Of a stretch of DNA of 64,000 nucleotides, positions 23,846 to 35,964 are shown piece by piece. Made by a program: the position numbers and the translations under genes. Position 1 is the stretch's first letter. Each line of letters opens with the position of its first letter. Source of the stretch: Pseudeuparius sepicola (lineage: Eukaryota; Arthropoda; Insecta; Coleoptera; Anthribidae). Below the pieces are notes generated by a model. The model did not search any database and was not told the origin of the DNA. It saw only the letters and a program-made list of their open reading frames with translations. The stretch covers positions 28,123,278 to 28,187,277 of the forward strand of contig OY987302.1 in NCBI GenBank assembly GCA_963920635.1, given 5' to 3'.

Positions 23846-25790
23846 AAAGCGTAGAAAGGCCATACCATTTTTTTTATTTCAATTTCCGACTTTAATCTCG
23901 GAATTCCGACTTTTTTCTAGGAATTCCGACATTTTTCTCGTAATTCCGACTTTAATCTCGGAATTCCGCCTTTTTTCTCGGAATTCCGACTTTTTTCTCG
24001 AACCAGCTGTCGATCAACTGATTCGCCAAATAGTTCTGGACAGTGGCGCACCCAGAAAATATGATTGGGGGCAACTTAAAAAGTTTGACGTATTGCATAC
24101 AAAATATTTTAGGATTAAAAGAAATTTCCAGGCCAGGTCTCGGATTGAGAAAATAATTGCCGAGAGTTGCACAGAGGACAGTACATCTACGATACCACCC
24201 TCGAGAATTTTTTAAAATATGAGAGGTCTGGGGGGCTGAGGCCCCCTGCCCCCCCTGGGTGCGCAATTGGTTCTGGAATTATTTTCTTCTGTTTTGATTG
24301 GTTCAAGGTTCAAGACAGTTCTGGAACGGTTCAGAACTGCTCTTGAAACAAGCCCATGGTGTTTCGGAATTCCGACTTTAATCTCGGAATTACGACTTTT
24401 ATTCTGGTAAAACGAACCCAAATAGGTAGGTATATAAATATATATAGCATGTTACAAAATTTCGAAACACCTTTTTTGTTTTTGCATTCTTAGGTGAATT
24501 TATCTTTCAGAAAGAATTAAACTTTATTCTCCGAAAGCTCAGAAAACAAAGTTGTTGAAGTTATTTTTTGAGTTAACGTTCAAAGTTTCGTTTTTATAAT
24601 GTCAGGCATTTATGAATTTTGCTGGACGAAGTTATTGTCTTTTAATCAGTTTGGTTCAGGTTTCTGTGGCGAAAAAATCCAATTAAAAATTAAATGGATC
24701 CATGTACCGATGATAGCATAGGTAGCAGGTTTTTTAATTATCCCTATATACTGTATTCTATACATGGGTCCTTATATTATGTGAAATAGTCATCAGTATC
24801 AAATATATGGAAAATACATATTATAATTTTATTTTTATTTTTCTTGTCCCTTTTTGACATGGACGTATTATATTTAATTACTCTGTTATATTTTTAATTA
24901 CGCTGTTTTTTTGCATTAACGCAGCTATAGGCCACTTTCGGTAATTATTAGGGCAATGGTAAAATATCTATTGGAAATTGAGAAATTTGGTAGGTACCGT
25001 TCTTGTTTGAGTACTACTCGTACAGCTCCCCAAAATCAAGGATATCGGCGGTGTCGCTAAAGAGAGACGCTCCTGATACAAAATTTTTCTGTTGTAAGGG
25101 TCCTACCAAACAATTTGTTTGTAGGTATAGTTCGTAAACATGGCGATATTATTTCATCCTAGACTTATGCAGTAAAGTCGTGTTCGAAACCTGCCTTATT
25201 TGGCGAAAATGGTGGTTCCAAAGCTACTAAATCGTACGTTCGTTTTTGTAACAAAAAAGGCGCTAAATGCCTCACTTTGCATTAACACACATTGTTCAGG
25301 AAAGAAATCACGAGAAAGTTTTCAAAAATTAGGTTTTCAACTTCACTACGCGGAATTGTTTTCTTTTGATTTATTTTGCATTTCTAGACTATTTAGTTGG
25401 TCGACTTCAAATCCGGAGAAGCGAGGAAACACCTTGGGTTGTTCAACAGCAGTTCTGAACCGTTCCAGAACTGTCTTGAACCTTGAACCAATCAAAACAC
25501 AAGAAAATAATAAATATAATAATAATAATATAATTCCAATTCTTTTAATCATAAAATATTTTGTATGCAATACATCAAACTTTTTAAGTTGCCCCCCCCC
25601 CAATCATATTTTCTGGGTGCGCCACTGTCAGAACTATTTGGCGAATCAGTTGATCGACGCAGCTGGTTTGAGAAAAAAGTCGGAATTCCGAGAAAAAATT
25701 CGGAATTACGAGAAAAAAGTCTTAATTCGGAGATTAAAGTCGGAAATTGAAATACAAAAAAAATGGTATAGCCTTTCTACGCTTTCGTAG
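23846..25790. mobile_element. Large inverted repeat with minisatellite-bearing arms
   Basis: The left arm (23846-24360) and right arm (about 25435-25790) are inverted copies in segments. Shared blocks are ACGAAAGCGTAGAAAGGCCA at the outer ends, AGCTG(T/C)GTCGATCAACTGATTC, CAGTGGCGCACCCAGAAAAT, and TTCAAGACAGTTCTGGAACG. The outer part of each arm is a GGAATTCCGACTTTTTTCTC-type 20-21-bp tandem repeat (about six units left, four right), with one more pair of units at 24364-24412. The ~1-kb centre is A/T-rich. CAGTGGCGCACCC is also a frequent transposon terminus, so a nested element is possible. No transposase was seen. Confidence 0.65.
23884..24000 (+). repeat. 20-bp minisatellite (GGAATTCCGACTTTTTTCTC)
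   Basis: About six units of 20-21 bp differ by substitutions such as TTTAATCTC for TTTTTTCTC. The inverted counterpart is at 25677-25746. Confidence 0.85.
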
Positions 25791-26878
25791 TATTTTTTCC
25801 TAGACCATTCGTGAATGTAATTTCAGGTGGAGTATTATAAAATTCCATATCAAAATCACTCGATTTTTCACTCATTTTATTTTACTTAAAACACGTTCGA
25901 AATTATGACGCGCACCCCCACGCCGCTATTGTTGACAGCGAGGTTGACAGTCTTGAAATCCATGGCACTCTATGCTGTGTTTAGTTCGATTAGCGTATAT
26001 TCATTCATTGTCTTGTTATGGAATGAAAATATATAAAATAATGCAATGATTTATTATTATTAGTACGAAATATTAGTATCCCTATTATTATACAGGGTGT
26101 ATCTTTGATAGGTACAGAAATTTTAACCACGTAATCGGGGACGTTCATAAAACCGAAAAATGAAAAAAAAAATTTTTTTAATCGATGTTTAGAAAATGGA
26201 GCAAATCAATCTTTATCCGTTCTCAATGCACGCCGCTGGATCGTCACTAGAAGCGCTTAGAGGGGAGGTCTAACCTCTCCCTAGGAGATGGAGGGGAATA
26301 ACGTTAGATTAGGAAGGGGAATACCGCGACGTTGCCGCATGTCAGAGTGGAATAAATCTGCTTGCAGAATTAGGTACCTAGGTACCTTTGAAAATTACTG
26401 CTGGTAGGTATCCACGTTTTTTTATGATGTCGGTTGCTGTGACGAACTGTTTATTGCTTTCTTCACAGGCGCACACAATAATTTAACAAACACGTCAGTT
26501 TTTATCACTTTACTGTTATTTTAAGTCCCTAGGCAGCAGAAATGTATCCGAGCGCCGCTCGGAGAAGTCATTGCTAGAAAACTCATTGCTGATTTCACAC
26601 TCATAATTTTTTGACAAGTCTTTTGTGGAGTAGGTATCTACCTACCTACCTATTTTACAACTGATTTTCAGGCCGCAATTTTTTTATACTAATAATTAGC
26701 CATCTCTTGGGACACCTTGGGATAATAAATTTCTGATCGGCAATCAACTGAATAAAGTATTTGTTTTAAAATACAAATTATCTGTAAAAATTGCAAATTT
26801 CCACAACCACCCATAGGGTAGAGCGTAGAGCAGCGGCGCGTTACTTTTTTTTAGCGAGTGTTCGCCTGTAGCCCTATC

Positions 26879-27215
26879 ATCTCGAAAAAAGTGGGGGAAG
26901 ACTGTAATTTGACGTGAATTTAACGCGCGGCTTCGATTTGTTCATAGTTTTTAATATTTTTCAACCCTTGCCCGATAGTGCGCCACCTTTAAACCCCCTC
27001 AGGGTTGTGGTCCTATGTATTATCTACTTTTAAAAAATTATTCGTTTCCGAAAAAAGTGGGGGAAGACTGTCATTTGATGTGAATTTAACGCGCGGCCCC
27101 GATTTGTTCATCGTTTTTAATATTTTTCTACCCTTGCCTGATGGTGCGCCACTTTTAAACCCCCTCAGGGTTGTTGTCCTGTCTATTGTCTACTTTTAAT
27201 AGTATATTACACACC
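26879..27215 (+). repeat. 168-bp tandem duplication
   Basis: AAAAAAGTGGGGGAAGACTG recurs 168 bp apart (26885 and 27053), followed in both units by TTTAACGCGCGGC, AACCCTTGCC and AAACCCCCTCAGGGTTG. A third, degraded partial unit starts near 27355. Confidence 0.85.
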
Positions 27216-27479
27216 GAGGTGTCTCGAGATAAAGTAAACTTTCCACCCGGGCGGGAGGGCGGGAAGTAAAAGTCAAAAAATTGACACTTTCAAACTTCTA
27301 AAAAGTCAGAAATGTCGATATTACATACATGGTTGTAAATAAAAAATTATTCGGTTCCGAAAATAGTTGGGGAAGACTGTCAAATTGGCGTGCTTATCAT
27401 TTCCGCATTTTTTAACCCTTTGCCGTTTCGGAACTCTCTCAAGTTAATTCCTTACCATTCCTCTTACTTTTCGTAAAAA

Positions 27480-28990
27480 CTTGGTGGCGAAATGTCGCGT
27501 AATGTCCCCAAAAACCGAAAAACAGCGACTCCTCCTGGTGAATTTAAGCTTCTGCGTGCCCTTGACTACTGCCCGACATTCCTTCGCCGAGATTCGCCAG
27601 GCGCGGGCATATGACGTTGGCGTCGGGCGCTGGCGTCCGACGCCAACTTCACACAAAAACGACGCCGCGCCGAATCGCGCAATAATTACAATTACGAATG
27701 AATTCACTGGCACTGATTCACTCGATTTTGCTCCATTTCCACGCCGCCCGGCCCGGCCGACCTACTAAATTACAGCTGGGCGAGGAGCGCAAGCGCGGGG
27801 CGCCACTTGACATCGACACTACAGGTGATCCCCACTACTCATAACTAGTGCGCGATATTAGCCAATCGCGGCTCGCGGCCCCTACTTCTCTCTGGGCGGC
27901 GCTACTATGTTGCCAAGTGTGCTGAAAATTTACCTGATTTAGTAATTTAATTCCGTATAAATTTAATTGTGTAGTGGATTTTTACATGGATTTACCCGTT
28001 ATTGTGCGTAATAATTATACGAGATAGTAGATTAACTTATAACGAATGAAACCCCGTATAAATCCGCGAAAATCAAAAATCGGATTTAAGGGACTTTAAG
28101 TCAGTTTGGGGACAGGTCGGCATAAACGGCAACACCGAATAGTGGTATTGAATGGTATGGGGGAAAGCTTGTGCGCACGTACGCCGTCTCCGTCACCGCA
28201 CCGCCGCGCCGTAGCCGACGCGCTAGTCGAAGACCGTCCGTCCGATTTTGGGATTTAACAGCTGATTGATATCGATCCGCGTCCGCCTGTAATTTTTGGG
28301 AGCGCCAGCTTCAACAAGCAATTTATTATTATACAGAATGCCTTACGTGTGGCTATTCTGTGGTATAACAATTCTGTTTCCAAAACGTGGACGCGTATGC
28401 AAACGTCGCGTCTCGCTAACCGATATTGTTCCGTTACTTTGCTTTGTTTTACGAACTGTCGTCGGAACTGAACCTGCTTCTGTACATTTTTCCAGATCCG
28501 TTCGCCATTTTTTTGGACCAGCAGTGATGTCCAAACCTGTTGCAATTGCCGCTACGAATTTGCAGTGAAATAACAAGTGATTTTTTCATATTTCCGTTAA
28601 GAAATGCAGTGTTAAACGTTCGCGGCCTTCGTATGAAAACAGTGCTAGATAGGTTCCTACTAGGTACCCCAATTACGCGCGAGGATAAAAGAAGCAGCTT
28701 CAAGGGTTCGCGAAAATTCGGGTTTTATTAGACGCATACGGTATGGATCTAATTGTACAATCCACCTAGTCGAGTCCCCGTTGGAATAAATCAGCTGAGG
28801 GAAACCGAGACGTCCCTAATATTTGGCATCGCGCCGCTTTAAGTGTGCAGTGAAAAAAAAAAAAGTGTTTTGTTCGTATTTCCGTAAAAAGAGACTATGA
28901 AGTGTTATACCTTCGCGACCATCGTATAAAAACAGTGCCACTAGTTAGGTAGGTACTTAGTGCTTTATGTGATTTTGTGAAGATTTTTGG
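27480..28990 (+). promoter_or_regulatory. CpG-rich block followed by 5'UTR-like monomers (possible captured promoter)
   Basis: 27480-27930 and 28180-28560 are far richer in GC and CpG than the surroundings. After them, two related units (28555-28660 and 28845-28945) start with GTGCAGTGAAA, continue with GTATTTCCGTTAA-like sequence and a CTTCG(C/T)G(A/G)CC segment, and then GTGCTAG/GTGCCACTAG. The sequence then reaches CAAAG|GTAGGC and CGAAAG|GTAG, which look like splice donors. This order (GC-rich promoter, AGTG-type start, A-rich 5'UTR, donor) is what an insect gene 5' end looks like. No TATA box or protein start was verified. A LINE 5'UTR made of monomers is an alternative. Confidence 0.3.
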
Positions 28991-29652
28991 ATAGTATCTA
29001 AACACAAGAAAATAGTAAAAATAATCGATGCATCTCAAAGGTAGGCTTTTTCATGCTATTCGTCGAGCTATTCGCTAAAAGAACCTTTAAGGAGTTGTCC
29101 AAAAATTATTTATTTATTTATTTAATCTCCACATACACCAAATGATACATGGTTGCGTCAATATTCTTCAAATACTGAGAAAAAGCCTCGGAAAAAGCGA
29201 TTCGACTGGCAACCAGTTACCTAGTGCTTCTTGTGATTTTCGAGAGGATTTTTGGATAACATAAGAAAGGAGTACGACACCCGCAAGGAAAATCATCCAG
29301 GCATCCGAAAGGTAGTTTTTTTGCATGCTATTCGCTAAAAGAACCATTAAAGATTTGTTCAAAAACTAGTTGAAAGACTATTCCTGAAATACTGTGAAAG
29401 AGCTATACGTCTGACAACGCTGCACGGCGGAATTGGGGGGGATCCGCCGGAACCGGCCTCAGTTCCAGCTGGTCCCGGCAAGGTCAAGGACCCATGGCCG
29501 TAGCGTCGGAAAAAGGGGTTTTAATAGCGTTTTAAAAAAAATATTTCTGACGTTAATATGCACTTTAGAAAAATTTTAATTGCATAGGCGTAACAAGTGC
29601 ATTTTTCCCGACCTGCCCTTAAAATTTCTGTACTTATCAAAGTTACACCCTG

Positions 29653-32600
29653 TATTGTTTATTTATGTGCAATAGATTACAAAAATTATATTAAGATCCT
29701 GGAAATATATGCAAAACACTCGAGAAGCAAGTATTTAAGAATAAATCATCTCGCTCTAGAGTGAGAATTTTTAAGTTCTATTATTAAAAATGGTTTTAGA
29801 ATACTTACATTCACGAATGGTCTTGGAGAAAAAATATTCTATAAGTGCTTCTCATTATGTACTCCTCTCGGTACTCCTATAAAATATAAACATAATAGAA
29901 AAATGTTTAGTCGAAAAATTACTCTTGCTTTAGGCTCTATAAGTAAATATGCAAGTAACGACATGGGGCCGGCTAAAATTAAACTTAGATTTTTGAATTT
30001 TTATGTGTACTTAATAAAAACAACCAATATTTTTTTGGTAGCGCAAACAAAAAGAGAAGAAAAATGTTCGCCCTTTGTAAAGTTTCGTAGGCCCGGTTTA
30101 ATTTTGATTTAGCCAGCTGATTTTTTTTTCTGTCTTATGCATTAACATTCACCATTTTTCCTCACTGGCGCAGTCAGTTTAAAGAAAAAGTTATTACGGC
30201 CCGGCCGCATTATGCATACCTATTAGCCTTTTTTGGGGTTTTCTAGGTTTGAACCTCAATCCTAAAGAATATTATTTTCGGGATTATATGAAAACTGTGA
30301 TGTGAAAATCGTATGATTTCTTTGCCAGCAGTATATTGAAATAAAACAGAAAACTAAATTCCAAATTAACTTTCGACGAATGAAAACGGACTACTGCAAA
30401 AGCAGTGTGTTCTAGGTTTTCTTATAATGGTTTTAACTTAAAATTTTGTGCACAGTGCGAGTAGGCAGTGGTGCAAAGTGAAATCACCTAAAGCTACCCG
30501 CGTTTCATTCTCATAGTCGTGTAGAGACATGTTACTTTTATTTTTATCAAAAAATTTTTATTCTTTATTACGAGTACGATTCTCGGCCCCAGAAACCCCA
30601 ACCATTAAAAAATTATTTTTTCATACTAAAAGGTAGGACATACCAACCAATAGAAAAATAAAAAGTTATCAGAGTTATCAGTTATTGGGTAAAGGGCCCA
30701 AATTCCCAGAAGGGTGTATAAAAAAACACTGTAAATTTTTTTATTAATTTTGTAAACATACAATTTATTGGCGAATTTCTCATTTTGTATGTTGACAAAA
30801 CTATAATACGAAATCGGAAAATGGTTTATTAAAAAACAAACAACTCATTAAAAGCGTTTTACTGTTGTTTATCTTATTCAAATCCTACTATGAATGAATG
30901 CGAGCTTTTATAGAAATGTTTGTTACACGAAAATGGTTGCTCCTAAAGACACCTACATCTTTTTGGCGCGAAAACTTCGGAGGAAAATATGTTTATGTTA
31001 GAAAAAAGTACACCTAGACCCAAAAAAGTTATGACCTTTTAAATCACGTGAAATGCCATAGGCGGCGCCCCCTGTAAAATCACATCAAGGCTGTGCCAGT
31101 ATTTAAAGTACTAACAATCACCAACTTTCGTGCAAATCTTTCGATTCGTTCAAGTTATCTGAAAACTGTATATTTTTAGGTATGCGTTTTTGACACCACC
31201 TTCATACGCAGGGTATAAAATACGAGGTAGAACTACTATGCTACTAACTTTCTGTGTTATATAATCAAGTACCTCCTCCAAATCACCTGCCAGCTCTGGC
31301 CATCAGCACTACCCAAACCCATCTCCCTCGAGAAATTTGCTTTGGGTCCAATTATCGCGTTGCGGCATTCGTGTCCGAAAAAAAATATATGGGTCAAAAC
31401 TACCCCGTTGTACAAATTTAAGGGAAAAATAACTTTCTTGCTCAGGGGAGATCCTCTCCGTTGTCAGAAAGGACGTTCAAAATGATCCCAGACGCACCGA
31501 TCCGCGGTTGAAAAAAATTGCGGGACAAAACTACTGGGGGTAGTTTTGTCTCGTTATATCGATTAGATATATAGAACGTTTTTCTTTCTTGGTGTTTCTT
31601 AAATATGCTATACGTTTTTTGGGGTTTTCATCATTCAATTCAGCACAAAATCAAGCTCTAGAGACCAGAGCTGTTTTTGTCTAGATCTTCTGGAAATATG
31701 AAAAACACCAAAGAGCGTCCAATTTGAGGTACCCTGTACTATTTCAGTCGGGGGCAGAGATTTTAATTTTTTTTTTGTAATCAATGATATAACAAACAAT
31801 ATGCAATGTTGTTATTTCTTCATAACCCTTCTAATTTTACTCAATTTGTTAACCGATTTTTCACGAGCATCGTGCACTCTTCAACACTATATTTCACAAA
31901 CTTTTACGGTAGACATTCTACACTTGTATTTTGCTGTAGATTAACCCTTTCCCAAGGTAGTTTTTAGGTTAATGTTCACGGTGATAGACCAATCCATTTT
32001 TTTACAATTTTGCTTTTAATCCTGATTTTTGTTGCACAATTGCACTTTTATCAAAAATAAAAATAAAAATTAGTGGTGCACGGCTGCGTGTGCCATGGAT
32101 TAGGAGAATAGGAGAATCTTTTATGGATAGATTAGTACTAATTTGTATTTAAAGATTTATTTATTATTTTTATGAAAGGTTTAGTTAGGCAAGTGTCGCG
32201 AAGAAATATTTTACCATACATACTGGCAGTTCTAAAGGGGTCGTTAGCAGGGTTGGGAATGTAGCGAAAATTTTATATTAATTATATTAACTACATTAGC
32301 GACATTAACTGCGTAATTAATTCGAAATGTAGTTAACTCTGTGTAGTTAATGTATTAAATGATTTGATTGGTTTATTGAAGGTTATTTTTCTCGATAGTC
32401 GACGTCAACACACGCTCTCTAACCTCATTTACATTTTTACAATAATTTTTTAAATTAGGTATTGTTCAAGATTGAATTTAAGTTTACAAATTTTTATTTG
32501 ATATTTTATAAATAAAAAATAATTATTTTTCTTTTAACATAGGTAGTTCTTTTATTAATTTTTTACACCTAATCAATAAACATAAACAATAATGAATATG

Positions 32601-32684
32601 TAAATTTAAAAACCATTTAAAATTAGTAGGTTTTTTTAAACTTTAAAGCTATTTCAACTTCAATAGCCACTGGTCTAACCCCTC
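29653..32684. other. Long unassigned AT-rich stretch
   Basis: No gene was recognised. The sequence at 29800-29836 (containing TTACATTCACGAATGGTCT) is the inverted form of 25796-25822, so the 26-kb element may sit inside an older inverted-end element. A small perfect hairpin is at 31523-31551. CAGGGTTGGGAATGTAG at 32250 looks like a hAT-type terminus without a visible partner. Confidence 0.35.
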
Positions 32685-33232
32685 CAGGGCCGGATCTAGG
32701 CGGGTGCGAACGGTGCGGCGTACGCGGCCTGCGTTTTGATTGGCCCCGCGCCACCGAGTCCCGTGTACAGGGTTATCCAGTCAATAGCGTATTTAAAAGG
32801 GCGGGGCCGAAACATTGCAGAATTTGAAAATATTCACTGCAGCTTGAATATCTGAAGATATTGGGATTTCCTAAGGCTAATTTTAAGTAATTTTCATTAA
32901 CATTTCTAAAAAATTTCGCCTGCGACGCATTTTACAGAGTTATTTTAAATGCATTTATTTGAAAGAAAATCACAAAAATTGTCCCTCCCCACCCGAAATT
33001 AATTTCTATATGCGTCACTGAAATGCTCTGAACTCATCGCCCCGGCCTACTTTTTTTAAAAGTGACATGCAAAAAATATACCATTCTAGTGGTGTATCAA
33101 TTTTCAACAATTTGTTCTTAATGGATTAAATAATTCCTTGCCGGGGCCCGGCAATTTCATCCGGCACCCAGCCCCACAAAAGCTCGAGCCGATCCTGAAC
33201 CCCCCCAAAAATGTTCGCTAGATACGGCCCTG
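32685..33232. mobile_element. MITE with CAGGGCCGGATCTAG ends
   Basis: CAGGGCCGGATCTAGGCG at the left is matched in inverted form by CGCTAGATACGGCCCTG at 33216-33232. The 548-bp interior is locally GC-rich at both ends and has no recognisable transposase. No clear target duplication was found (AACCCCTC against ACACCAGA), so superfamily and exact ends are open. Confidence 0.5.
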
Positions 33233-33644
33233 ACACCAGAAAATATGCTTGGACCAAATTTCGACTATAAATCCTTTCACTTGATTTAACAAAATAGTGA
33301 TCTTTGTGCAGAGGAGTAACGAAGTTTCTCGAAAATTATGAAAGTTGAAATAACCGTCAAATTTCGAATAACTCGAAATAGGGTTCAAGATCATCCTAGT
33401 AATGCCCCTATTCACAGGCTTCGTTTGGATTACTGACTCTGTGACACCATGTCATGCCTTTTTTCCAATTTTTTAAGCAAAATTTCGCCAGAAAATAGTT
33501 CTTTAAAAATTCCGAATTTCATATTTTCCGCACAATTTATAGTAATAGTGATATCACTAGGTATACCTAAATACAAAAACTAGATTGTAAAAATTATAAG
33601 GTATGAAGAATTTTATTATCACGTTAGGTTTTTCTGTATTTAAG

Positions 33645-34023
33645 TATAGTGCATTTACAGATATATCGGAGTCGTAAATCATTTTATTGGGGTCTAAATT
33701 ATACCAACCACAAGGCCCTAGGTAAGCAGTTTAGACAGGTCCGAATTTAAATTATTTAGTATAATATAGGTATAAAAGAATATAGATCCGAACTTATTGG
33801 TATAATTTTGTAATTATTTTTTTCTTTGTATATTTGTGTAATTTTGTAATTATTTTTTCCATTGTATATTTGTATAATTTTGTAATTATTTTATATTTCC
33901 CTGCCAATAAACAATTTCAAAAAGGTCAAATACTGACCTGTGCATTAATCCTCTGGGTTTATGGTCTCAACCCTGGTTAAAATGATTTACCTACGACTCC
34001 GATATATCTGTAAATGCACTATA
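33645..34023. mobile_element. Short TIR element with a 36-bp internal tandem repeat
   Basis: TATAGTGCATTTACAGATAT ATCGGAGTCGTAAATCAT is mirrored at 33981-34023 with only a three-base difference (CC inserted). The ends could be TA|TAGTGC with a TA duplication. The interior has three units of a ~36-bp repeat (GTATAATTTTGTAATTATTT type, 33800-33895). The near-identical arms suggest it is young. Confidence 0.7.
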
Positions 34024-34711
34024 CCTATAGCTATTTGTAATAAAATAAGTTACTTACCGTTTCGATTGTTTTCCATCTCCATGCAGCTTGAATTAAGCGA
34101 GTAGGCAGGTAAAATAGGTAGTTAAATCGCGATTTTCATTGGTTTGTAGAATTTTTATTGTTCGATATTTATTTAACGAAATTTGGTAATTTTAGCGCCA
34201 AAAATAATATGTTGTAGTTGGCCTTGGTTTTTCGAAATAAATTCTGGCGTTTTGTCCTAAAGTACAGTTTTTGATGCCCTATAAAAAACGATCCTAATCG
34301 GACGACAAGGAAATTACAAATGTTAAGGGGGTGTTCCGGTTTTAAGTTGGTCCGAGTTGGTCACACTGTATATCGCGATATTTACCTATGTCTAAATAAA
34401 CATCAAATATCGGATATACAATATAAAATTGTCAAAAAATTTGTTATATTATATTTTTCTTATATTTTTCTCAAACGGGGCAACAGTAGTGGCTTTCGTT
34501 TAAACACAAATCCAAAAAGTGGTCCAGATTTTCATAATTACCCAGCAACCTCTCATTGCTTTCTCTTTGCAATATTTTAAAATTATTTGTCCGTATTGTG
34601 ACCTGTCTGTAGACTGTGTTTCGCAAACAAAGATTATATGTTTTTTTTGTTCTTACTCATCGTTTATGTTCACTAATTCTATTTTTAGGTTTCATTTTCT
34701 TTTCCTATATA

Positions 34712-35964
34712 CAGTGTGTCCCGTTTTTCATGTTAACACCCCTGAAAATCTAAGTAGGCTAAAGGAATTAAACGGGGCAATTTTTTTATAGATATGTCCC
34801 TGAAAGGTCATCATTTGCGAAGTATTGGTTTGGCATTGCCGCGAAAGCCTGGCCTACTGCGATTTTTTAAAGGGGTGCGTTTTTCGAAAAACCATATTAG
34901 GCATTTTTTATTTAAAATCTGACACCACAGCGTTAATTAGGACACACCGAAACCCCCATATACCAAATTTGTACAAAAAAATATACAGGGAGTTCCATTC
35001 TGTAGGGAGTCAAAGTTGAGCAAAATAGGAATTTTAAAGACATCTGGCGAGTCAAGTGTGCCATGGAATCCCTTCAAAACAGTGGCATGGTCAACAGGAC
35101 CACTCAAAATGTTGGTGTGAAAAGATTTACTACAAAAATATACAGGGCATTTTTCTATGAGCCATCTCAAAATTCTGAATTTTTATTAAACTTTATACTG
35201 GTCAGGAGTGCTCTGGAATCATTGGAAAAATATTAATAAACACAAAAGTAATTCATTTCTTTACAAAATGCCAACCAACAAATAAAAACAATTTAAATTA
35301 TTGGACCTTTCTCAACAAAGTCAGTGTCTAAGATAATACATTTTCCGTGCGTTTCCTGTTGTGGCACATCAGCCACATTAACTGATATGGACTTACTGAC
35401 TGGCAGGTTTCTGTATTTTTTTTTATTTAGTTCGTTTATAGTATGTGGAGCGGATTTAATACACTCGATTTTTGACCCGTATATAAGTTCTAAAAACTCA
35501 GTAATTTGAGATGGCACGGATAAGAACACTCTGTATATTTTGTATTGGACCTTTGTACACCAATACCTTGAGTGGTCCTGTTGAACACTCAACTGTTTTG
35601 AGGGGATTCTATGGCACACTTGACTTGGCAGATGCCTTTAAAATTCCTATTTTGCTCAACTTTGACACCCTGCAGAATGGAACTCCCTGTATATTTTTTG
35701 TTCAAATTTGGTATATGGGGGTTTCGGTGTGTCCTGATTAACGTTGTGGTGTCAGATTTTAAATAAAAAAATTCCTAATATGGTTTTTTGAAAAACGCAC
35801 CCCTTTAAAAAATCGCGTAAGCCAGGCTTTCGCGGCAATGCCAAACCAATACTTCGCAAATGATGACCTTTCAGGGACATATCTATAAAAAAAAATTGCC
35901 CCGTTCAATTCCTTCAGCCTACTTAGATTTTCAGGGGTGTTAACATGAAAAACGGGACACACTG
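34712..35964. mobile_element. Foldback element, CAGTGTGTCCC ends, inserted in the GIY-YIG region
   Basis: The ends CAGTGTGTCCCGTTTTTCAT and its inverse are flanked by TA (34710-34711, 35965-35966). The arms are 34712-35180 and 35498-35964. From about 34890 inward the arms match foldback 46599-47740 (both contain GACACCACAG and CCCCCA(T/C)ATACCAA), whereas the outer ~175 bp are unrelated to it. The spacer contains a remnant of a transposase C-terminus (see separate entry). It splits the endonuclease domain of the Penelope-like element. Confidence 0.85.
35293..35500 (-). pseudogene. Possible Tc1/mariner-type transposase C-terminal remnant inside a foldback spacer
   Basis: On the minus strand the spacer reads VKNRVY, then in the next frame SAPHTINEL, then RNLPVSKS and a cysteine-containing KCIILDTDF. 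This order resembles the C-terminal tail of insect Tc1/mariner-type (DDE_3) transposases, in which a LKxxVY motif is followed by P-x-T-I-x-EL and an IR-x-IP helix. The same blocks are recognisable in the spacer of foldback 46599-47740 (KNRVY, then APDTINEL), on the opposite strand. The catalytic domain is absent. The match is by pattern only. Confidence 0.35.

Larger units (their letters stand above)
26093..29652. mobile_element. 3.56-kb TIR element carrying a promoter/5'UTR-like segment
   Basis: The ends are inverted repeats of about 34 bp: CAGGGTGTATCTTTGATAGG then TACAGAAATTTTAA at the left, and the same with two differences at the right (29652 inward). TA flanks both sides (26091-26092, 29653-29654). 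The interior holds, in order: a 168-bp tandem duplication (26879-27215), a CpG-rich block (27480-28560), two ~290-bp monomers with GTGCAGTGAAA-type starts, and two AAAG|GTAG donor-like sites (about 29040 and 29310). No transposase was recognised. A second, interrupted copy of much of it lies at 52468-58690. Confidence 0.6.

Noticed and set aside
23658..24215. 185-codon open frame
   Set aside because: It runs through the hairpin, the 20-bp minisatellite and a transposon-like end, so it is a by-product of repeats with no domain.
25170..25200. GTGTTCGAAACCTGCC as a tRNA or SINE B-box
   Set aside because: No matching A-box or cloverleaf was found upstream.
25200..25790. 196-codon open frame
   Set aside because: It overlaps the inverted arm and its minisatellite on the opposite side; no recognisable protein features.
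27444..27768. Overlapping frames on both strands in the CpG-rich block
   Set aside because: High GC lowers stop frequency; neither translation resembles a known family.
32250..32350. CAGGGTTGGGAATGTAG as the end of a hAT element
   Set aside because: No inverted partner or 8-bp duplication could be found in the window.
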